NCBI GenBank assembly: GCA_038380795.1 | Contig: CM076261.1 | Location: 7,570,556 to 7,634,555, forward strand | Length of the DNA: 64,000 nt | Direction of reading: 5' to 3' | From: Pyrocephalus nanus | Taxonomy: Eukaryota; Chordata; Aves; Passeriformes; Tyrannidae | Shown: positions 36,571 through 51,016 of the stretch, piece by piece | How the letters are laid out: every line of letters begins with the position of its first letter | Position numbering within the stretch: the stretch's first letter is position 1 | Notes under the pieces: generated by a model | Database searches by the model: none | The model's input: only the letters and a program-made list of their open reading frames with translations | What the model was told of the DNA's origin: nothing | Made by a program: the position numbers and the translations under genes

Positions 36571-39500
36571 TTTAGGAAATGCTATACAGTTGGTGGTTCA
36601 GACAGCTTTTTTAAAAAGAAAATGTAACCCTTTGGGGCAGTCCAAACCACCTGAGGAAAAAAGCAGAAAACATTAGAACACATTTAATGAAACTGATTTA
36701 GCAGGTTAGATTAGAAAGAGAATTATTTGATGTTTGTCTTACTTTATCTCACAAAGCTTAGTGTACTCCTGAATTCAAGAATCTGGATTAAAATAATACA
36801 AGTTGGAGTCACTGTTGTTTAAACACGATTGTATTAGGCCATTAATAAAAAAATGATTTCATTCCTTTTGTCTGCATCATGAACTAAAGATGATTGACTC
36901 CTATAGCAGTACTGACATACCAGAAACTTCACTGACAATAGGAAGGAGCTCATTAGGAGATTAAAGTGTGCCAAATAAGTGGATGAGTGGTTAGGAAAAT
37001 AAAGGGAGAGATTTAAAGTGACATGAAGCCGTAGAACTGACAGATGAACACATAGCAGTGAATTTACTGAGGTCCTTTGCAACAGGTCTTAAAAGAAAAT
37101 GAATGCTGACTGCAAACTCACTGTGTAAATGCTGAGTGAAGCAGAGAGTGAAAATGAAAGTAGGAATTTCTTAATACTTCTAACATTTTCCTGTGCATTC
37201 CACTGTCAAGCGCATTGCTTGCAGTACACATTCTGCAATGGATTGTATCATGTTAATCTGTATTCATTGGGTGCTAAAAGTTTAGTCGTACTTCATTTAT
37301 CCACACCACTAAGCAAGCTGCCTTGTCTATTGATTCTACTACAGCTACTGGCTTGGTTAATGCAGATTTTTGAAACTGCACTAAACTCGCAGTGTAAATG
37401 AATGTTGTTGTTTTATTGACTGACATATCAACCGTGACACATGAAATTCTTTAATTCCTGAGATGAATAAGGAGAGCACAAATTCTACCATTCAAGTCAA
37501 CAAAGCTGATACCTTAGGTCATTCAGAATTCCAGCTTTTTATTGTGATTAAATTCTTCTTCTCTGCTTAAATACAAAAAATCCTGATATCTTATGCCATG
37601 TAGAATGTGCACACAACACCACAACATAAAAGGAGAGGAGGGGCAATGCTGATTGTTTAAATATTGATTCAAAAAGACTTAATAGAAATGTTCAAAGTGG
37701 TTACAATGATAAAGTACACATTAATCATGAAGGCCAAATGGCATTCCAGGTTGTTTGAGAATTCATAAGACTGGACGTGATTAAAATTTATTTTGTCAGA
37801 TTTTTAATACAACAAATACTGCTTGCTTTGTCTTCAATTTCAGGTCCAGCATGTTTTTTGGCTCTTGCTGTGTTTATTTCAAGGAGATTATTTTGGAATT
37901 ATATATGTTTAAAGCAGTAATGCATTCAGTAATGATGAATGTATGTACTTCTTTAACAGCTGGCTAAGCTATTTTGATTTTTTGAGTGATTGTAATTTGC
38001 AAGGCTTAAATTAAACAACAAAAAGTTTAGTTTAAGGTGATGACTCTATGGAAATTGTGTAGTATATGTCTTATTGTGGATATTCTCTTTTTTTCAGATA
38101 TGTGTATGTAAGAGTCAGTGAAGTTTTAAAGAATTTTCATAAAAAGCATACAAATGCAAATATTCTTTTTCTATGAGGGCTCTTCAACATCTGTTGAGGG
38201 GTGAGTTATTCTTCCAAGGCAGAGACATTTGTATCTTTTACTTCTTCAGGGCAAATCAGCCGAAAGTTTAGAAGACTCTGGGGCCAAATTGTCTGCAAAT
38301 GTATATCCATATACTTCAACTAAGGAATGCTAATTTATTGCGAAGACGTGGCTTATACACAGAAATGAGAACTGTAATGCTCAGTGACTGCATGTATTTA
38401 GTGTTATTTATGTATTCATCTGTGTAAGAAAAAGCTTTAGATTGTTTGCCACGTTCCATTATAAAAGGTTCTTGTGACCTTCCCTGGAAAAGTTTTCCTG
38501 CAAGCTTTTAGCTTTCAGTAGGGAGGAGCAAGTTTTTTTCGTTGCACCTATTTCCATTCAGTCTTGCCTTGATAAAGGTCAAGTGTTTCCACTCCTTTTA
38601 TCTGTTTACATAAGCAGCAAAATGTTGTCCCCATACCACCTCCTCCTGCTGTTCTTTGCAACATCCTCAAAAAACTTCAACAGTAAACATCCCAAAGATT
38701 TTGGCTCAGATAACACCAAAACCACCTGACAATAGCAAACACAATGGGAGCAGCAGGCTGGGGAAAGGAGCGAGATGAATAAGAGAGAAGGCAAGAACAT
38801 CCAGGCTCTGCTCTGCCTCCTGATCTCTTTTTCATATTACATTACTGAGTTTGGCTTAAATCCTTCTGACCGGTTAATAGCCCACTCAGCCAACCTTTCT
38901 TCTCTTAGAGATTCCACAGGCAGTTGGTCCTTTCCTTTTCCAGTCTACACTGAGAGAAAGGATGACCAAATATTTCAGCTAGAAAAGCCCTGTGGATGCA
39001 ATACTTTGGGATGCCAGAGTATTTCCTGCTCTGAGTATGTGGGGTCAGTCCAGCAGCACCTAGGGCTGCAAAACCCAGATAGGAGACAAAGAACTGCAGC
39101 AATCACCAAGCAGTATAATTAAAAAGTACCTAAAAAAAATGCAAAAGGAAGCAAATAAACTTTGAATTATGTGAGTTGAAAGCTGAGTGTTATAGAGTTG
39201 AGGCAATCTTTATACTCTTCATGCGTGCCCTTTGTCATCTTTGTCTTCTTCAATATGCATGAATAAGAACTCTACTGGGAAAATACAGCAAACATCTCTT
39301 TACTTGAAGTGCTTAATTTTGAAACATACTTTTAATCTCTCTACCCTGAAGAGATACAATAATAAGCTATTAAGTATTTTGCATTACAACTGCAAAAACA
39401 AACGTAGAAATTTTAAACTACGTTTCTTAAAGTGATAAGCACTCCTTTCTACTACTTCATTAGAAGAACTCTTCAATAGATGTTCAGATTGCTTAAATTT

Positions 39501-40279
39501 TGCAGAGATTTAGACTTCTTATTGGCCTTATCCAGACCTTTACAGGCACCCTTTAAATACTTGGTTCATTGTCACAGGTGGAATGAAGGCCTTCTGCACA
39601 TGGTCCCTGCAGTTGGAACAGCGTGATTCAGAGGAAGATGCATGGTGTAAAGAAACCTTTGTCAACCCAAGTCCAGGGACTAGTTCATTCTGTGTGTGGT
39701 TTAGCCATTTCATCAGCACTCATAGTGCAATAATTTTTAATTGAATGACAGAGTATATGCAGTTCGTACTTGCTGACTAGCAGCAGGAAGGAGTGAGTTA
39801 AACTGAGGGCATCACCTTTGAAATGCAGAGACTTGTATGTGATGCAGCAGTTCCCTGCCAGAAACACCATGTGCTACACACAAAACAGAGGTCACAATTG
39901 TCTTCCTATTCCTGCCACACACATTATATGGCAGGAGAATATGTCTTAGGGCCTCATCTCTTTCCTTCAGCATGACGGGTGCTATGAGGATCAGCCTTCC
40001 TCATGTCTTGGCCATCGTCTCTGCTTTGTCGCTGTTTCTACTCCTTTCCCTTCCTGCTGGCAGCAGGTGTTTTCACTCCATGTACCACATCACTTAAGTC
40101 ATGCACATGAAGAAATGGGATCATCTGAAACCTTAAAGAGATTTTTCAGGATCCTCCAATCTGATAGACAGCCTTCCAGAGAAGACACTGCCTATTTTTA
40201 TTCTTGAAGCATGCCATCTTTACAAAAAACACCCAACTGGTCAGGAGATCAGCAGACTAAATTGTTTCCCTGGCAATCA

Positions 40280-40324
40280 GGAAACAAACAAACAACAACA
40301 ACAAAACAAACAAACAAACAAAAC
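40280..40324. repeat. CAAA/CAA simple repeat
   Basis: Mixed caaa and caa units on the + strand within the large intron. Confidence 0.88.
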
Positions 40325-40968
40325 TAGCAAGCTAGACAGGGTTTTTGGAAACTCTTGGCAGATATCACTGGAACTCAGAAAGTATCAGGGTTTCAAACAC
40401 TCAGAATAAAAAAGTTTTAGGATATTTTCCATAACTTTGAAAAGAACACTAAAACTTGCATTGGTATTGTGGAGCATATGACAGCCACAGGCCTGGGCCT
40501 CAAAGTTGCAATCCAGTTCTCAAAGAAAGGGTACTGGTATCTCAATTGGAGTTTCTATGTTGCATGGTAAGAGTGCAGCATTCATTCTCATGCATGACTT
40601 ATGGAGACAGATATCATGGGTATGATTATAAATTCAGGACACATCAACAAGTGAGTTTTGAAAAGGGAGAATGCTGATTTGCACAGTAAGAGATGTGTTA
40701 GTGTTCTGTGTGGGGCAGAAAGATGGCAATGGCACATGCAAATAAAGGCATTACAATATCTGTACTTACAGCTTTGTTCTCTCACAATTCCTAACTTGCA
40801 CATTATTTAATGCTAGCATGTTACTGTAATTTCCTTCTATTCCCAGTGACTTTAAATGGTAATGCAATAATGAGAGAAAAAAAATAAAGCTTATGTAGAC
40901 GCAGCTGAGGAGAGAAATATTAGAACTGTAGATTAAACAGTTGAAAGCTTCACAATAAAATGAAAAGT

Positions 40969-41018
40969 GAACTCTGGCCTTTCCAGAGTTCGGGATATTT
41001 GGTCTGGATATTTGGTGG
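40969..41018. repeat. Small inverted repeat followed by a 13-base tandem duplication
   Basis: GAACTCTGG at 40969-40977 pairs with CCAGAGTTC at 40983-40991 around a five-base loop. It is followed immediately by 'ggatatttggtct' and 'ggatatttggtgg' in tandem at 40993-41018. Both look like local replication-slippage products. Confidence 0.7.
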
Positions 41019-41825
41019 ATTAATGATAAAGAAATTATTATGTTGAAATAATGTAACTATACGTGTTCAAGTAGCATTACTAACTCACTGGTATTCTGAA
41101 ATGCTGTGTTCAAAATATAGCCTTTTTAAATACTGTGAGACCACAAGGTCAAGAGAGTGTGAAGGGAACATACTGTCCATTCTTTCATTTGCTTGCCATA
41201 AGCATCACTTCAATTGCTTGAGGGTTGAGTAAAGGCTTGAATTGTATGTTGTAGGGTCAGCTCTTTCCAAATCATAGTTTTAAAACCTGTGAGGCAGCCA
41301 GTAAATTTGTTTGAGGATGTCACTGGTACAAAGGGGACCAGGTTTTATTAATGCCCATAATTGTCACTTCTTTATAGCAACAAGTATAATTATTTAATAG
41401 CAGAAAGGTCAGTTTCAGTTTCCTTGAGGTAACAGTGCAATAACTGCTTATGCTGTAAAAACGCTGTAATTCTTTTTTGTTATTCAGTAGAACTTGTCCT
41501 TGGATTTTTTGCTGTGACCTGAGTTAGAATTTATGGTATGTGTTGCTTTGACATGCATGGTGCAGCTTCACATGTCATACTGGCTTGTTCAGAAATTTCC
41601 GTGGTCCTTTTCCTGTGACTTCTCACATGGTCCCGGGGTAAAGAGTATTGATCCATGATTTCTTTAAGTACTAATTTGTGTCACTGAGAACCCAGCACAT
41701 AATGCTGTCTGTCATTTTGCAATTAATAGAAAGTAATCCGTGATAAATAAAGCAAGCTAGAGCAATTTGAGAATAAAAGAGAAAATAGATTATTCCGTAT
41801 CTCTGCACTTTTGTGGGTTCTGCTC

Positions 41826-41831
<6 letters not shown>

Positions 41832-41856
<25 letters not shown>
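41832..41856. repeat. 25-base T homopolymer
   Basis: An uninterrupted run of 25 T. No recognisable retroelement body lies on either side to make it a poly(A) tail. The exact length is liable to sequencing error and polymorphism. Confidence 0.9.
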
Positions 41857-43364
41857 AACCTTCCTTCTACATGCTGGCCTCAAGTAGGTTGCAGTGGAGA
41901 CCATATGTTTGCATAATTCCTAATGATAGTCTTCCCTACTGCGTAACTCTCATTCTGACAGCATGATAGTCTAGTTCAGCTAGGCTAGTTCACCGTTAAG
42001 ATCCTTTAGTCCTCTAGGTTTTTCCAGTCTCCCTGGTGAAGGCTGAAATCCAGGAGCATTTCAACTCATGAATCATAAGCTCTTGGAACTCATACATATT
42101 TTGCTGTCTCTGGACCGCCAACTTCAGTCAGCATTGATAAAAACTATTTTTTATTAAATCTACTCTCTGAAAGGAACTGCTCAATTTCTGAGTACGCAAG
42201 GAAGAGATCAGGGTCATTTTTTCATGATCTTTTTCTGAGGAATGTCTGCTCAGTGCTCAGATTAACCTACTTGAGTTTTGACTTCAAGTGTGTGCATTTA
42301 CTAGTGAAATGTGGATGCCCAGTACCGTTCTCTTGTACTGAGGCCAACTGGCTAAAACAGTTCATATTCACACTGCAGAGCTCCCAGACACTGGGACCTC
42401 TTACAGATTGCTAGTTGGGAATGGGCCCTGATTAATGTCTAAAAATTTTGGGAAGAGTGGTAGCTGGCGGGTGCCACAGCCCTGCTGGGGACCTTTCAAT
42501 CCATCTAACAGGAGGCGAATGGTGCACATATAGGTTAGATGGATTTTAGGCAGCTCAGCATTAGCAAGTCTGAGTCACCAACTTGTTCTCATGTATTATC
42601 ATGTTCTCAGTAAACAAGTAGGAACCTCTAATAGAAGTACACCCAAAGCTCATCCTAGGCAAGCAAGAGACCTGAGGTCCACGTTCCTTTCTCATGTGAC
42701 TTTGAATGTGTTACATTTTAGATAGTATTTACATAAAAACAGAAATAATGAACAGAGTAAGGAGAATCTCCATCTGATTAGACAGGTTTCTTCTTGAATG
42801 TTCTCCTGGTTCTCTGATTCTTCTTGTATTTTTGTTTTCATGCTAGGCCAGCCTCAGCCTCGATCACAGTAGTGTACAGATGGCTGGGGTTTGGGAGCAG
42901 TACAGAGAAAGCCTTTCAGGTTGAAAACAGTATTGAACCCAAGACTCCAATTTCTGAGAACATGCTAGAGTTGCTAGGTTATTATGGAAAAAGCTGGCAT
43001 GACTGTCACATCTCTCACAAGAGAGCTCAGACATTTATATTTTAGTCAGATACAGACCTATAGAGTAAAGTCCCAAATAAAGTGCCTTTTAGATCTTTCA
43101 ATGTAAGCATCTACTTCTGGCTTAATTTGGCAAGTTCCTCAGTTAAAGGGCCCATTGATGAACCCGTAGGTACAGTATGATAGGTCATATCCTACCATCA
43201 TGTCAGAGTAGCTCTCTGGAGTTGCAAAAAGACACGTTTTTCCCACTGAATGTGAAGGGAGTCAAATGTATTTGAGTGTTTGGGTGTTTGCCTTGAGAGA
43301 AAGAGGTGTTTAATGGAGCGACCATAATGAAAGTTATGAACGTTAATGTTGTTGCCTAAATGGC

Positions 43365-43830
43365 TGTGGGGAAAAAAAAAGACTCCAAGCCAAATTAGGT
43401 AGGAGATAAGATAAGGATACAAAGGTTTTAATGAGCCCCCAGGCTTTCTGGAATACCCCCAGCCTGCGCGCGCGCACTCCCCAAATCGAGATGTTCCCAG
43501 TTTTTTTATAATTTTCACCCAATCCCGTCCAGCCACCACCCAGGTTCTGCCCCCGCCATACCTCTTGGAAATTGGGTCTGGGGGCGTTTTGGGACCCCCT
43601 CTTCTTCATCTTCATCTTCCTCAGAGCACGTAATGTCCTTGGAGGCTTTCCAGAATTCTAGGCCTGAAGGTTGTTGGGTCTAGGCTATATCTTGTTCCGT
43701 AGGGTTAAGATGTTCTTCTACCCTTCTGCCTTGAAAAAGAGATTAAATAGGCTAAGGAATTTAGGGAATTGATATGGGAATGGGTAACAGGGGTTTGAGC
43801 TGGTGTGTTAAAGGTAAAGGGATAATACTG
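43365..43830 (-). mobile_element. Probable endogenous retrovirus LTR relic, reverse orientation
   Basis: Base composition jumps to GC-rich, unlike its surroundings. Read on the minus strand there is a TATA box (TATAAAAAAA, complement of 43501-43510). About 30 bases on lies a GC-rich possible cap region including a CGCGCGCG run (43466-43475), and then an ATTAAA poly(A) signal (complement of 43427-43432). That order and spacing (TATA, about 70 bases, poly(A) signal) is the U3-R layout of a retroviral LTR. A plausible U5 end ...CCCCACA corresponds to 43365. I found no convincing target-site duplication, primer-binding site or coding remnant, so a solo or broken LTR is most likely. The overlapping open frames (43198-43615, minus) are not treated as genes. 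Confidence 0.5.
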
Positions 43831-45545
43831 CTGCTACTCTAAAATCTACATTTACTACAGAACTACTTCTAAGATCTACAAAAATTAAAAAAAAAATCAA
43901 AACATCAAAACTCCAAGGTATCAATGTAAATTGCTGCAGTGCATGATTTTTGAAAGGGTGGTCAGTTTATACATACCCAAGTTTCAAACACAGAACAACC
44001 AGTGCATGCCTTGAATATGTAAGAAAGAGATACTGTTGCTCTGTGCTTACTGAAGTGTGCCAGGGATTTGTTTTCGTTTTACTATGCGCTGTGGAAAGAT
44101 TGAAGAGGGAGTATGTGAGTAAGCTACATTTCCCTGAATGGTTGTTGAACAGGATTATGTGTGGACCTACTTTCTGGAGACATTTTAAAGTCATTTTCTG
44201 ACAGTGTGTATCACAGTAGCTGTATGTTAGTTTGTAGCCACAGTGCTGAGTGACCAATTCTAAAGTCCCATAAAACTGTGGTTAGGAATTGTCAGGCACA
44301 TATAACCCATAGCTTTCTTTCACTGTTGATCTTATTGTCTGTTATGTATGTGCACTTCTCATATCGTTGTCAACATGAAATTATATTTTCTACAGTAGCT
44401 TATCATCTTACCTCAGTTCTTTGTTTTTTTGTGAAGGTTTGAATCCCATCAGTATTTTTACTCTTGAGTGCCAGGTGCCCAAGTGAGGTGTCCCAAGTGC
44501 GAAGTATGGTGTCACTTTTCACATTTGTTCACCCATTTGACTCAATAAGCGCTCAAGTCAGGTTTGCAGGTCCTACTGGAAGCCATATCTGCTTGGGCCC
44601 TGTTAGGACTGAAGCCTTGGCAATGTTGCACACCAGTCTTTCTGTGCTCTAGCTATGTTGTGCACTTTATATTTTTTGTTTTTCTTGAGATTCAGTTCCT
44701 TTTCTTTCATGAGTATTTAAATCAACTGTGTATTTTTAAGTGGTTCACAAGAGCTCTAAACCAGTGACCGTGATATAAGGACAGGTTCTCTGTGCTATCT
44801 TATGAACAACTGAAGTATCTACTGAGAGGTGACCCAATGACATTCTGAGTGTTTTGTTTGTAGATACAAAATATAAATATAACACATTATAATCCATTTA
44901 ACAGTAATCCTGCCTGCAGCATTGGATTGGAACGTTGCACAGAAAATATTGAATTGTGTTCAGGATGAGATGCAAAGTTTTCATTTTATAAGCTATTAAC
45001 AAAGATACATATTGCAAGATAGATGCTCATTTTTGGAAATAACATAGGAGAAGAAGAAAGTGTGTACGGATGGCTTTCAGTATGACTGTGAAACAGGCAA
45101 ACCGACTACACACTGGGTGGGGTTTCCAGCAAAGGTGACAAGCTGTGAACACCTTTGTAAAAGACACCAGTAGGACCTTAAGTGACCTCCTGTGCCTAGT
45201 GCTGAACTACGAATATCAGTTTACTGGCACTGCAGCAGTGGAGTGTTGTGGCATAAATTGTCAGGGAAAACCTGTGTTACATATGGAGGTACCAAGAGAA
45301 CTCTACTTGTTTCAGGTAGCCTGTTAAGGCCAAGAGAAGACGTGGTTACTTTCTAAAAACACATCAGGGGAATAAACTTCAGAGGGGAAGGAAAGCAGTT
45401 TCAGTTCAGAGAGCATATATACATAAACAGCTCAAATATAAATTCTCTACCTAGTGGTGCATTGAAACAGGTGGATATACATGTCAGGAAGGTGGTGCTA
45501 ATTAAGTTTATATAAATGATTATGAGATGTGGTGCTGTAACAAAT

Positions 45546-45560
45546 CCCCCCCCCCCCCCC
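45546..45560. repeat. 15-base C homopolymer
   Basis: A run of 15 C followed by an A-rich stretch. Long C/G homopolymers are rare in AT-rich intron and are prone to assembly length errors. Confidence 0.9.
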
Positions 45561-48500
45561 AAAGAAAAAAAGCACAAGGTTTTGACAAGATTCTCTCATG
45601 GACCTGAGTTGTCCAAGTAACAGGGAACCAAAATTCAGTGAGGCTTTTCTCATATACAGGAAAGCACCACAGTAATGTAATTACAACTTCTGCAACACAG
45701 AAGTAACTGGTACCACTTTAATTGCCTTTTCCCTAGATTCTTTAACAATGGTACATTTTCATACTGCCACTGACCTTAGGATTTTTTCTTCCAATATTGT
45801 GCATTTTGAGCAAGTTTGTGTAAGCCCTTTATTCAATAGCAAAGACTAAATGGCTGCATTTAAAAAGATTTTGTTACTAATACATAAATGTATGGCTGGA
45901 GGACTGTGGTTTCCAGGACAAAGTAATTTGGGGCAATTTCTAACTCTCAATATAAATAATATTTGATTGCACCATTCTATGTGTACTAAAGCATTTTGAT
46001 CATGCATTACAAGCAAACTTACTTAATATTAAGTAATGGTACAGGAAACAAAAAGATAAAGAGGAATCCTACATGGAAAGAGGAAGAAAAGGTGTAGATG
46101 TACTCTGAGTGAAATGCTGGCATTTCCTACACTGGATGCTGAAGGAGTATTCATTTTACTGAATAGTAACATGAAAACTTGCTGTTTTACTGTTCATTTA
46201 AGTAGGAAAGGAAATCACTGGCATTTACAACAAGCATCATGACTCTAAAGCATTGCTAAGTAAAAGCTAATCTGCTCAACTGGATTACATTAAGTGACAT
46301 AAAGAAACATTAGAGTCACTTACTGGGCTCTACAACTGAAAGCAGCAACTCTTTAGTCAGGAGCAATATAAATGTCTCAGCCTAAAACATTCTCAGAGAG
46401 CAGTAGGATAGATGTCTAAGGCATTATAAAAATGTTGAATTTAGGAAGAAATTACCATGGGGAAATCAGAAAAGGACGGATGAATTAGCTGCATTCTTAC
46501 ATCTAGAGTTGAAGCTGTTTTCAAGATTAGCTTCATAGGGTAATAGAAGCACAAGGCCAAAATCTCATCTGTATTTAACAGTTGTGCTAATCCTGAACTG
46601 TGCAGAATCTTTTATCTACGGCCAGATTTCCTGTGGGAAGAGCTGTACAATGTCAGGCTGCCAAGGTTTCTATGCCACGTAATCCTAGTAGAGTCATTCC
46701 CAGTGCAGGGAGGAGGAAGAGTTATACCTTCACTGACAGAATAGAAGGTCAGCCTTGTATTTATCCACAGAAGTCCTGAGAAGCTGGGGACGATGCCACA
46801 AAAAATGACTTGTTATTTGTGTCTGCCTGCATCATTCTGCACTGCTGATTAAAGTGCTCTGCAGAGCCTTTTTGTAGGGAAGAAAGGATGAAAATGAACA
46901 CAGTAATCTCCGTTTCCAAATTGTTGGACTGGAACCCACTGCATTTAAGTTGTGGAAAGAGACGATAGCATTGAGAGGCAAAAATTTTGTTGTGGTTGTT
47001 TTTGCTGTGGTCCTGCTCTCCTACAGCAGAGTCGGGAGAAAAAAATGTGTCTGTGCCTTGGGTTGCTTAAGTGATAACACCAGCCTTTGCAGTTGCAACT
47101 GAAGCACAGGCACATGCAGCGTTCCACCAACCTCCCATGAAAACAAAGCATCTGGCAGCAGAAAACAGACAAATGAGACAACATCTTAAATGACCGTAGT
47201 GGATCTGATTGAGCTAGTGTCTCTGTGCTCCATGTTGTGTCCTCTCATTGAATAGATTAAAAACTTCATATCCTCTGTGAGTGTTTTAATGAGCAGTAAA
47301 CAATTTTCAAGCTTTGAATCAAAAAAAACCTGTTGAAATTGGCGTGTGTATTCATTCAGCTGCCTCAGCAAATATTTTTCCTTCAGTACTGCACATAAAA
47401 CAGCAGATTGCAGAGCATGCCTGAAAAAAGGGGAAAAAAAAAGCATTCTCCCTCTACTTATAAGTCACTCATTTTAATACATCTATTTGCTTAATTCCCT
47501 AGCTCAATTCAGGAGTGAATTTCCAGCACACAGCTTTGTAGATACAAAGATCTTATTCTTTTAGTGTTAACAGTGTCATTAATCCATTAGCTCATCTTCT
47601 GCTCTAAATACTACTTCTTAAGTTCTTTGTAACATTCACGTTCCTTGATCAATATCCATGTGCATAATTTACATTTGTAAATAAAAGCTGTGCAACTGGC
47701 TGTAGTTATGCATGTGAGCATTGTTACATTTGCAGTGTGTCCACACCTCCTGGACACTCTCCAGAGCATAGTCACAGAATTTCAGTGGTTTATGGTTTAC
47801 TAGAAAATATTGTAGTAGTATATCACTTACTTGTAATCTGTTTTTCTTAATAGATTTTTTTTTAATTTGTAAATCCCCAAAGATGTTGCAGCGTACATGC
47901 AGATCTTTATGTTGTGATTTTAAATCTATAAGCTCTAAGTATATTTTTCTTACCTTTTGCAAAGTGCTTCTCTAGATGTTTGTGGAGAAAAGAATGAAAA
48001 CCATTTCTCTAGGCTGCACCATCACATAATAAAGAGAAATTGGGAATTGAATATACGAGAATGAGCAATAGTAAATCTTATCATTTATGTATGGATTTAT
48101 ATCTGAGGAAATATTCCTATTCCTTAAGAATGTCACATTATTCCCCAAAGTATATTCTTTCATTATTCTTATATCTTTGTGTTGCTACTGGTCTTGTTCA
48201 TGGCTATTGAGGAAGAAACCTCTGGTTTGCAAGGGGCCCTGGATTTCTTTGAAAGTAGAAATTACTTGGGCAGGTTCTTGCATGAAGACTGCCATGTTTT
48301 TCCATTACTCTATTCCTTTCAGTTCCAGTACAGCATTATATCGTATTATGTAGAGCTACTCTGAAGATTGTAGAATGATAGCAACATTGTATAGTATTTA
48401 TTTAAAAACAAATACTCAAATCTCAAAATTATTTAGTGGAAATAACACAACACATTCATCCTATGGAAACTTTAAAGAGTTAGGACTGGCCCTGTCAAGT

Positions 48501-50349
48501 GGGAGTTGGCCTTCCTGTTTCCTTGGAGATCCAAGTAAACTGGTCATTTAAACCTTGCTATATCTGTTCTTACCCAGTTTGGGAAGACTGGATAATAGCT
48601 GTTAGTCATATTCTTTAATAAGAAAAATAATTAATTTGCTTCTTCTTTGCTCCCTGGTTTACATAGCAGGATGGAACCAGGTGGAATCTGATGGTTCAGG
48701 TGCCATCAACAATTTTGTTGGAGCTGAAAGTGGTTTGTAATGAATCTTTGCATTCTAGTCAGAAGCAGACCTACAGTTTTCAAGCAATAATGAGCTTTCT
48801 TTCAGTATCAGGAAGTAAGACATACACGTTCAGAAATGCTACTTCTGATTCTGATAAGATGGGCTGTGTGATCTCACAGATTGTTACATATTGGTTTGTA
48901 TGTGTTTAGACCTCTCAAATTGCCTTTTGTTTCTTCCTCATTGATCTGTACTTCAGTACCATTGTGCATCAGTATTTTCTTTCTCTGTGACAGATTGAAA
49001 AGAAAGAATCACTCAGCCCTGCCATGGCTTTCAAATTTGAGTATTTCTTTCAGATCCCTGTAACTTCATTCTTTTCTAGACTAAATCATTTTAGACAGTT
49101 TTGCTTTCTTTAATTTCTTTTAATCTGTGACAAGACTTTACTCCTTTTCTCATGCTTTCCTGTTGTTCTATAAATCGGCCTTGGCAACCTGAAAACTGAT
49201 GAGTTAAATGGTGTAATATTGGCTTATAAAAGCACCTCCTTGCTGTACCAAGATACTTTTATCTCATACTTATGAACTTATCATTTTTCTGTGTTCTTTT
49301 TAAAAAGAAATTAAGCAAAGAACATAAAGCTGATTAAGAAGCTTTGAAATGGTCTTTGGATTGTTCCAAGTATCATAAATGAAAATTCATTGAAAGTCTG
49401 TTTTCTGGCTTGGTACCAAAATATATTGCCACAGTTTCAGCAACATTTGTTGAAATAGAAAACATTGTTAATAGAGAACACAGTTCTTCAGACAATGAAA
49501 ATCTTATTTTATGATCTAATGGCACATTTTAGCCTGCAGTAGTAGATAAGATGGCTCAGTTCTTATGATTCACTACTATGCATGTGATTTCAAGGTCATA
49601 TTATTTGATTTGGACTAGCTTTGGCTCACAGTTGTGTTTGTTTACACTCTGGTCTCATTCTTTTAAGTCTTTGGTAATACATCTGAATTCACACTCAGGT
49701 AAATTGAACAGATGAACAAAAATGTATTTTTTAAGAAGTCTTAAAGTAGTTTATATTCCGCTGGTGACATTTTTTGAAAAACGAGCAAACCAAAAAAAAG
49801 GCTTTTGAAGATGGTAGAACCACTTCTGCTACAGTTCAGTGCTGAAAAACTGCCAATGTGACTGAAACGAAGACTCTTGGAATATACTGCTAATTCTTAT
49901 CACTGTGTAAGGTGATAATTTTGCATACCATGTATGATATCTAACCTTTAATTACAGTTGATGTTTCCTTGTGCTTGTTACAAATTTCTAATTAATGAGT
50001 TGCAATGACTTCAAAGAAAAAATGCTCAAATAAAGAAATCTTTAAATTAGTTAAGTAAAAAAAATCATCACCAAAAATCTTTCATCTTGACCTAATTTAC
50101 TTGAATTTCTGTGCCTGATGTGAAGATTATAAACAGGTGGCCTTTTAGGGAGCACTCAGCTTGAATCTCATGTTCTAGTTGTTCTTTTATTATCCCAAAC
50201 TTCTATAACTAAAGGATTTTTTCACTCTACCCTTTGTTCACAATATGGGACTGTAATTGAGTTCATATTTCTCACCCAACCTTTCAGCTGTAATTAATAT
50301 TTTATTATATCAGATTTTATCACTAAATAGCCTAGCAGCAGGGTATTGA

Positions 50350-50386
50350 GCCACACACACGCTGCCACACACACGGGCACACACAA
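50350..50386. repeat. Imperfect (CA)n tract
   Basis: Three short cacacaca blocks separated by 'gctgc' and 'gggca'. An interrupted dinucleotide repeat. Confidence 0.8.
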
Positions 50387-51016
50387 AAGCGAGAGTGATT
50401 TATTGATGCCAAGCAAGTTCCATGTAATGAGTTATGGTTGAGAGAATACAAAATACATGCATGGTACCCAGCTAATATTTCAAAGCAATTTAGAACTGAT
50501 CCTATCTTGATCAAACCTAGACAAAGAGAAATTAAAGTTACAGGACTGAAATGCTCAGCGTTGTGCTGTTGCATCAGACTATTGTATTTCATGAGCAAGA
50601 CCAGTTTAAGTCATATGCTTTTTGTACTAAGAGTTACACACTGTTCTCTGAGCTGTGCTAAGCACAAACATCTCCACAGCATGACAGATGTAAAACTCAG
50701 AGCATTTGAGTTGTTTTGCTATTTGTTCTTTAAACTGGAATAAACCTAAATGCTTTCTTTTCACTGCACTGTGTACTGAGGTGGGGTGGGAGTGGGAGAG
50801 TTGTTACTCTATTATGATGGAAATAAGGTGTTTTTAATATAAATTTTGGAAGATGGAGGAAGTCTTATAATATAAATAACTGTAAACAAGATTGGAGAGA
50901 AGTGTTTCATAAACCTAGATAACTTCGATGACAGTGGTTTTCATTATAAAATCTTCCCAAGTAATTTCTGGCTAGCTGGCATTCCTGTTCTCGGCAGGAT
51001 TTTACAGAAGTTTTCC

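Noticed and set aside
43198..43615. Minus-strand open frames of 113 and 90 codons over the LTR-like segment
   Set aside because: They overlap the TATA and poly(A) elements of the presumed LTR, so they are not coding. No retroviral protein motif was recognised.
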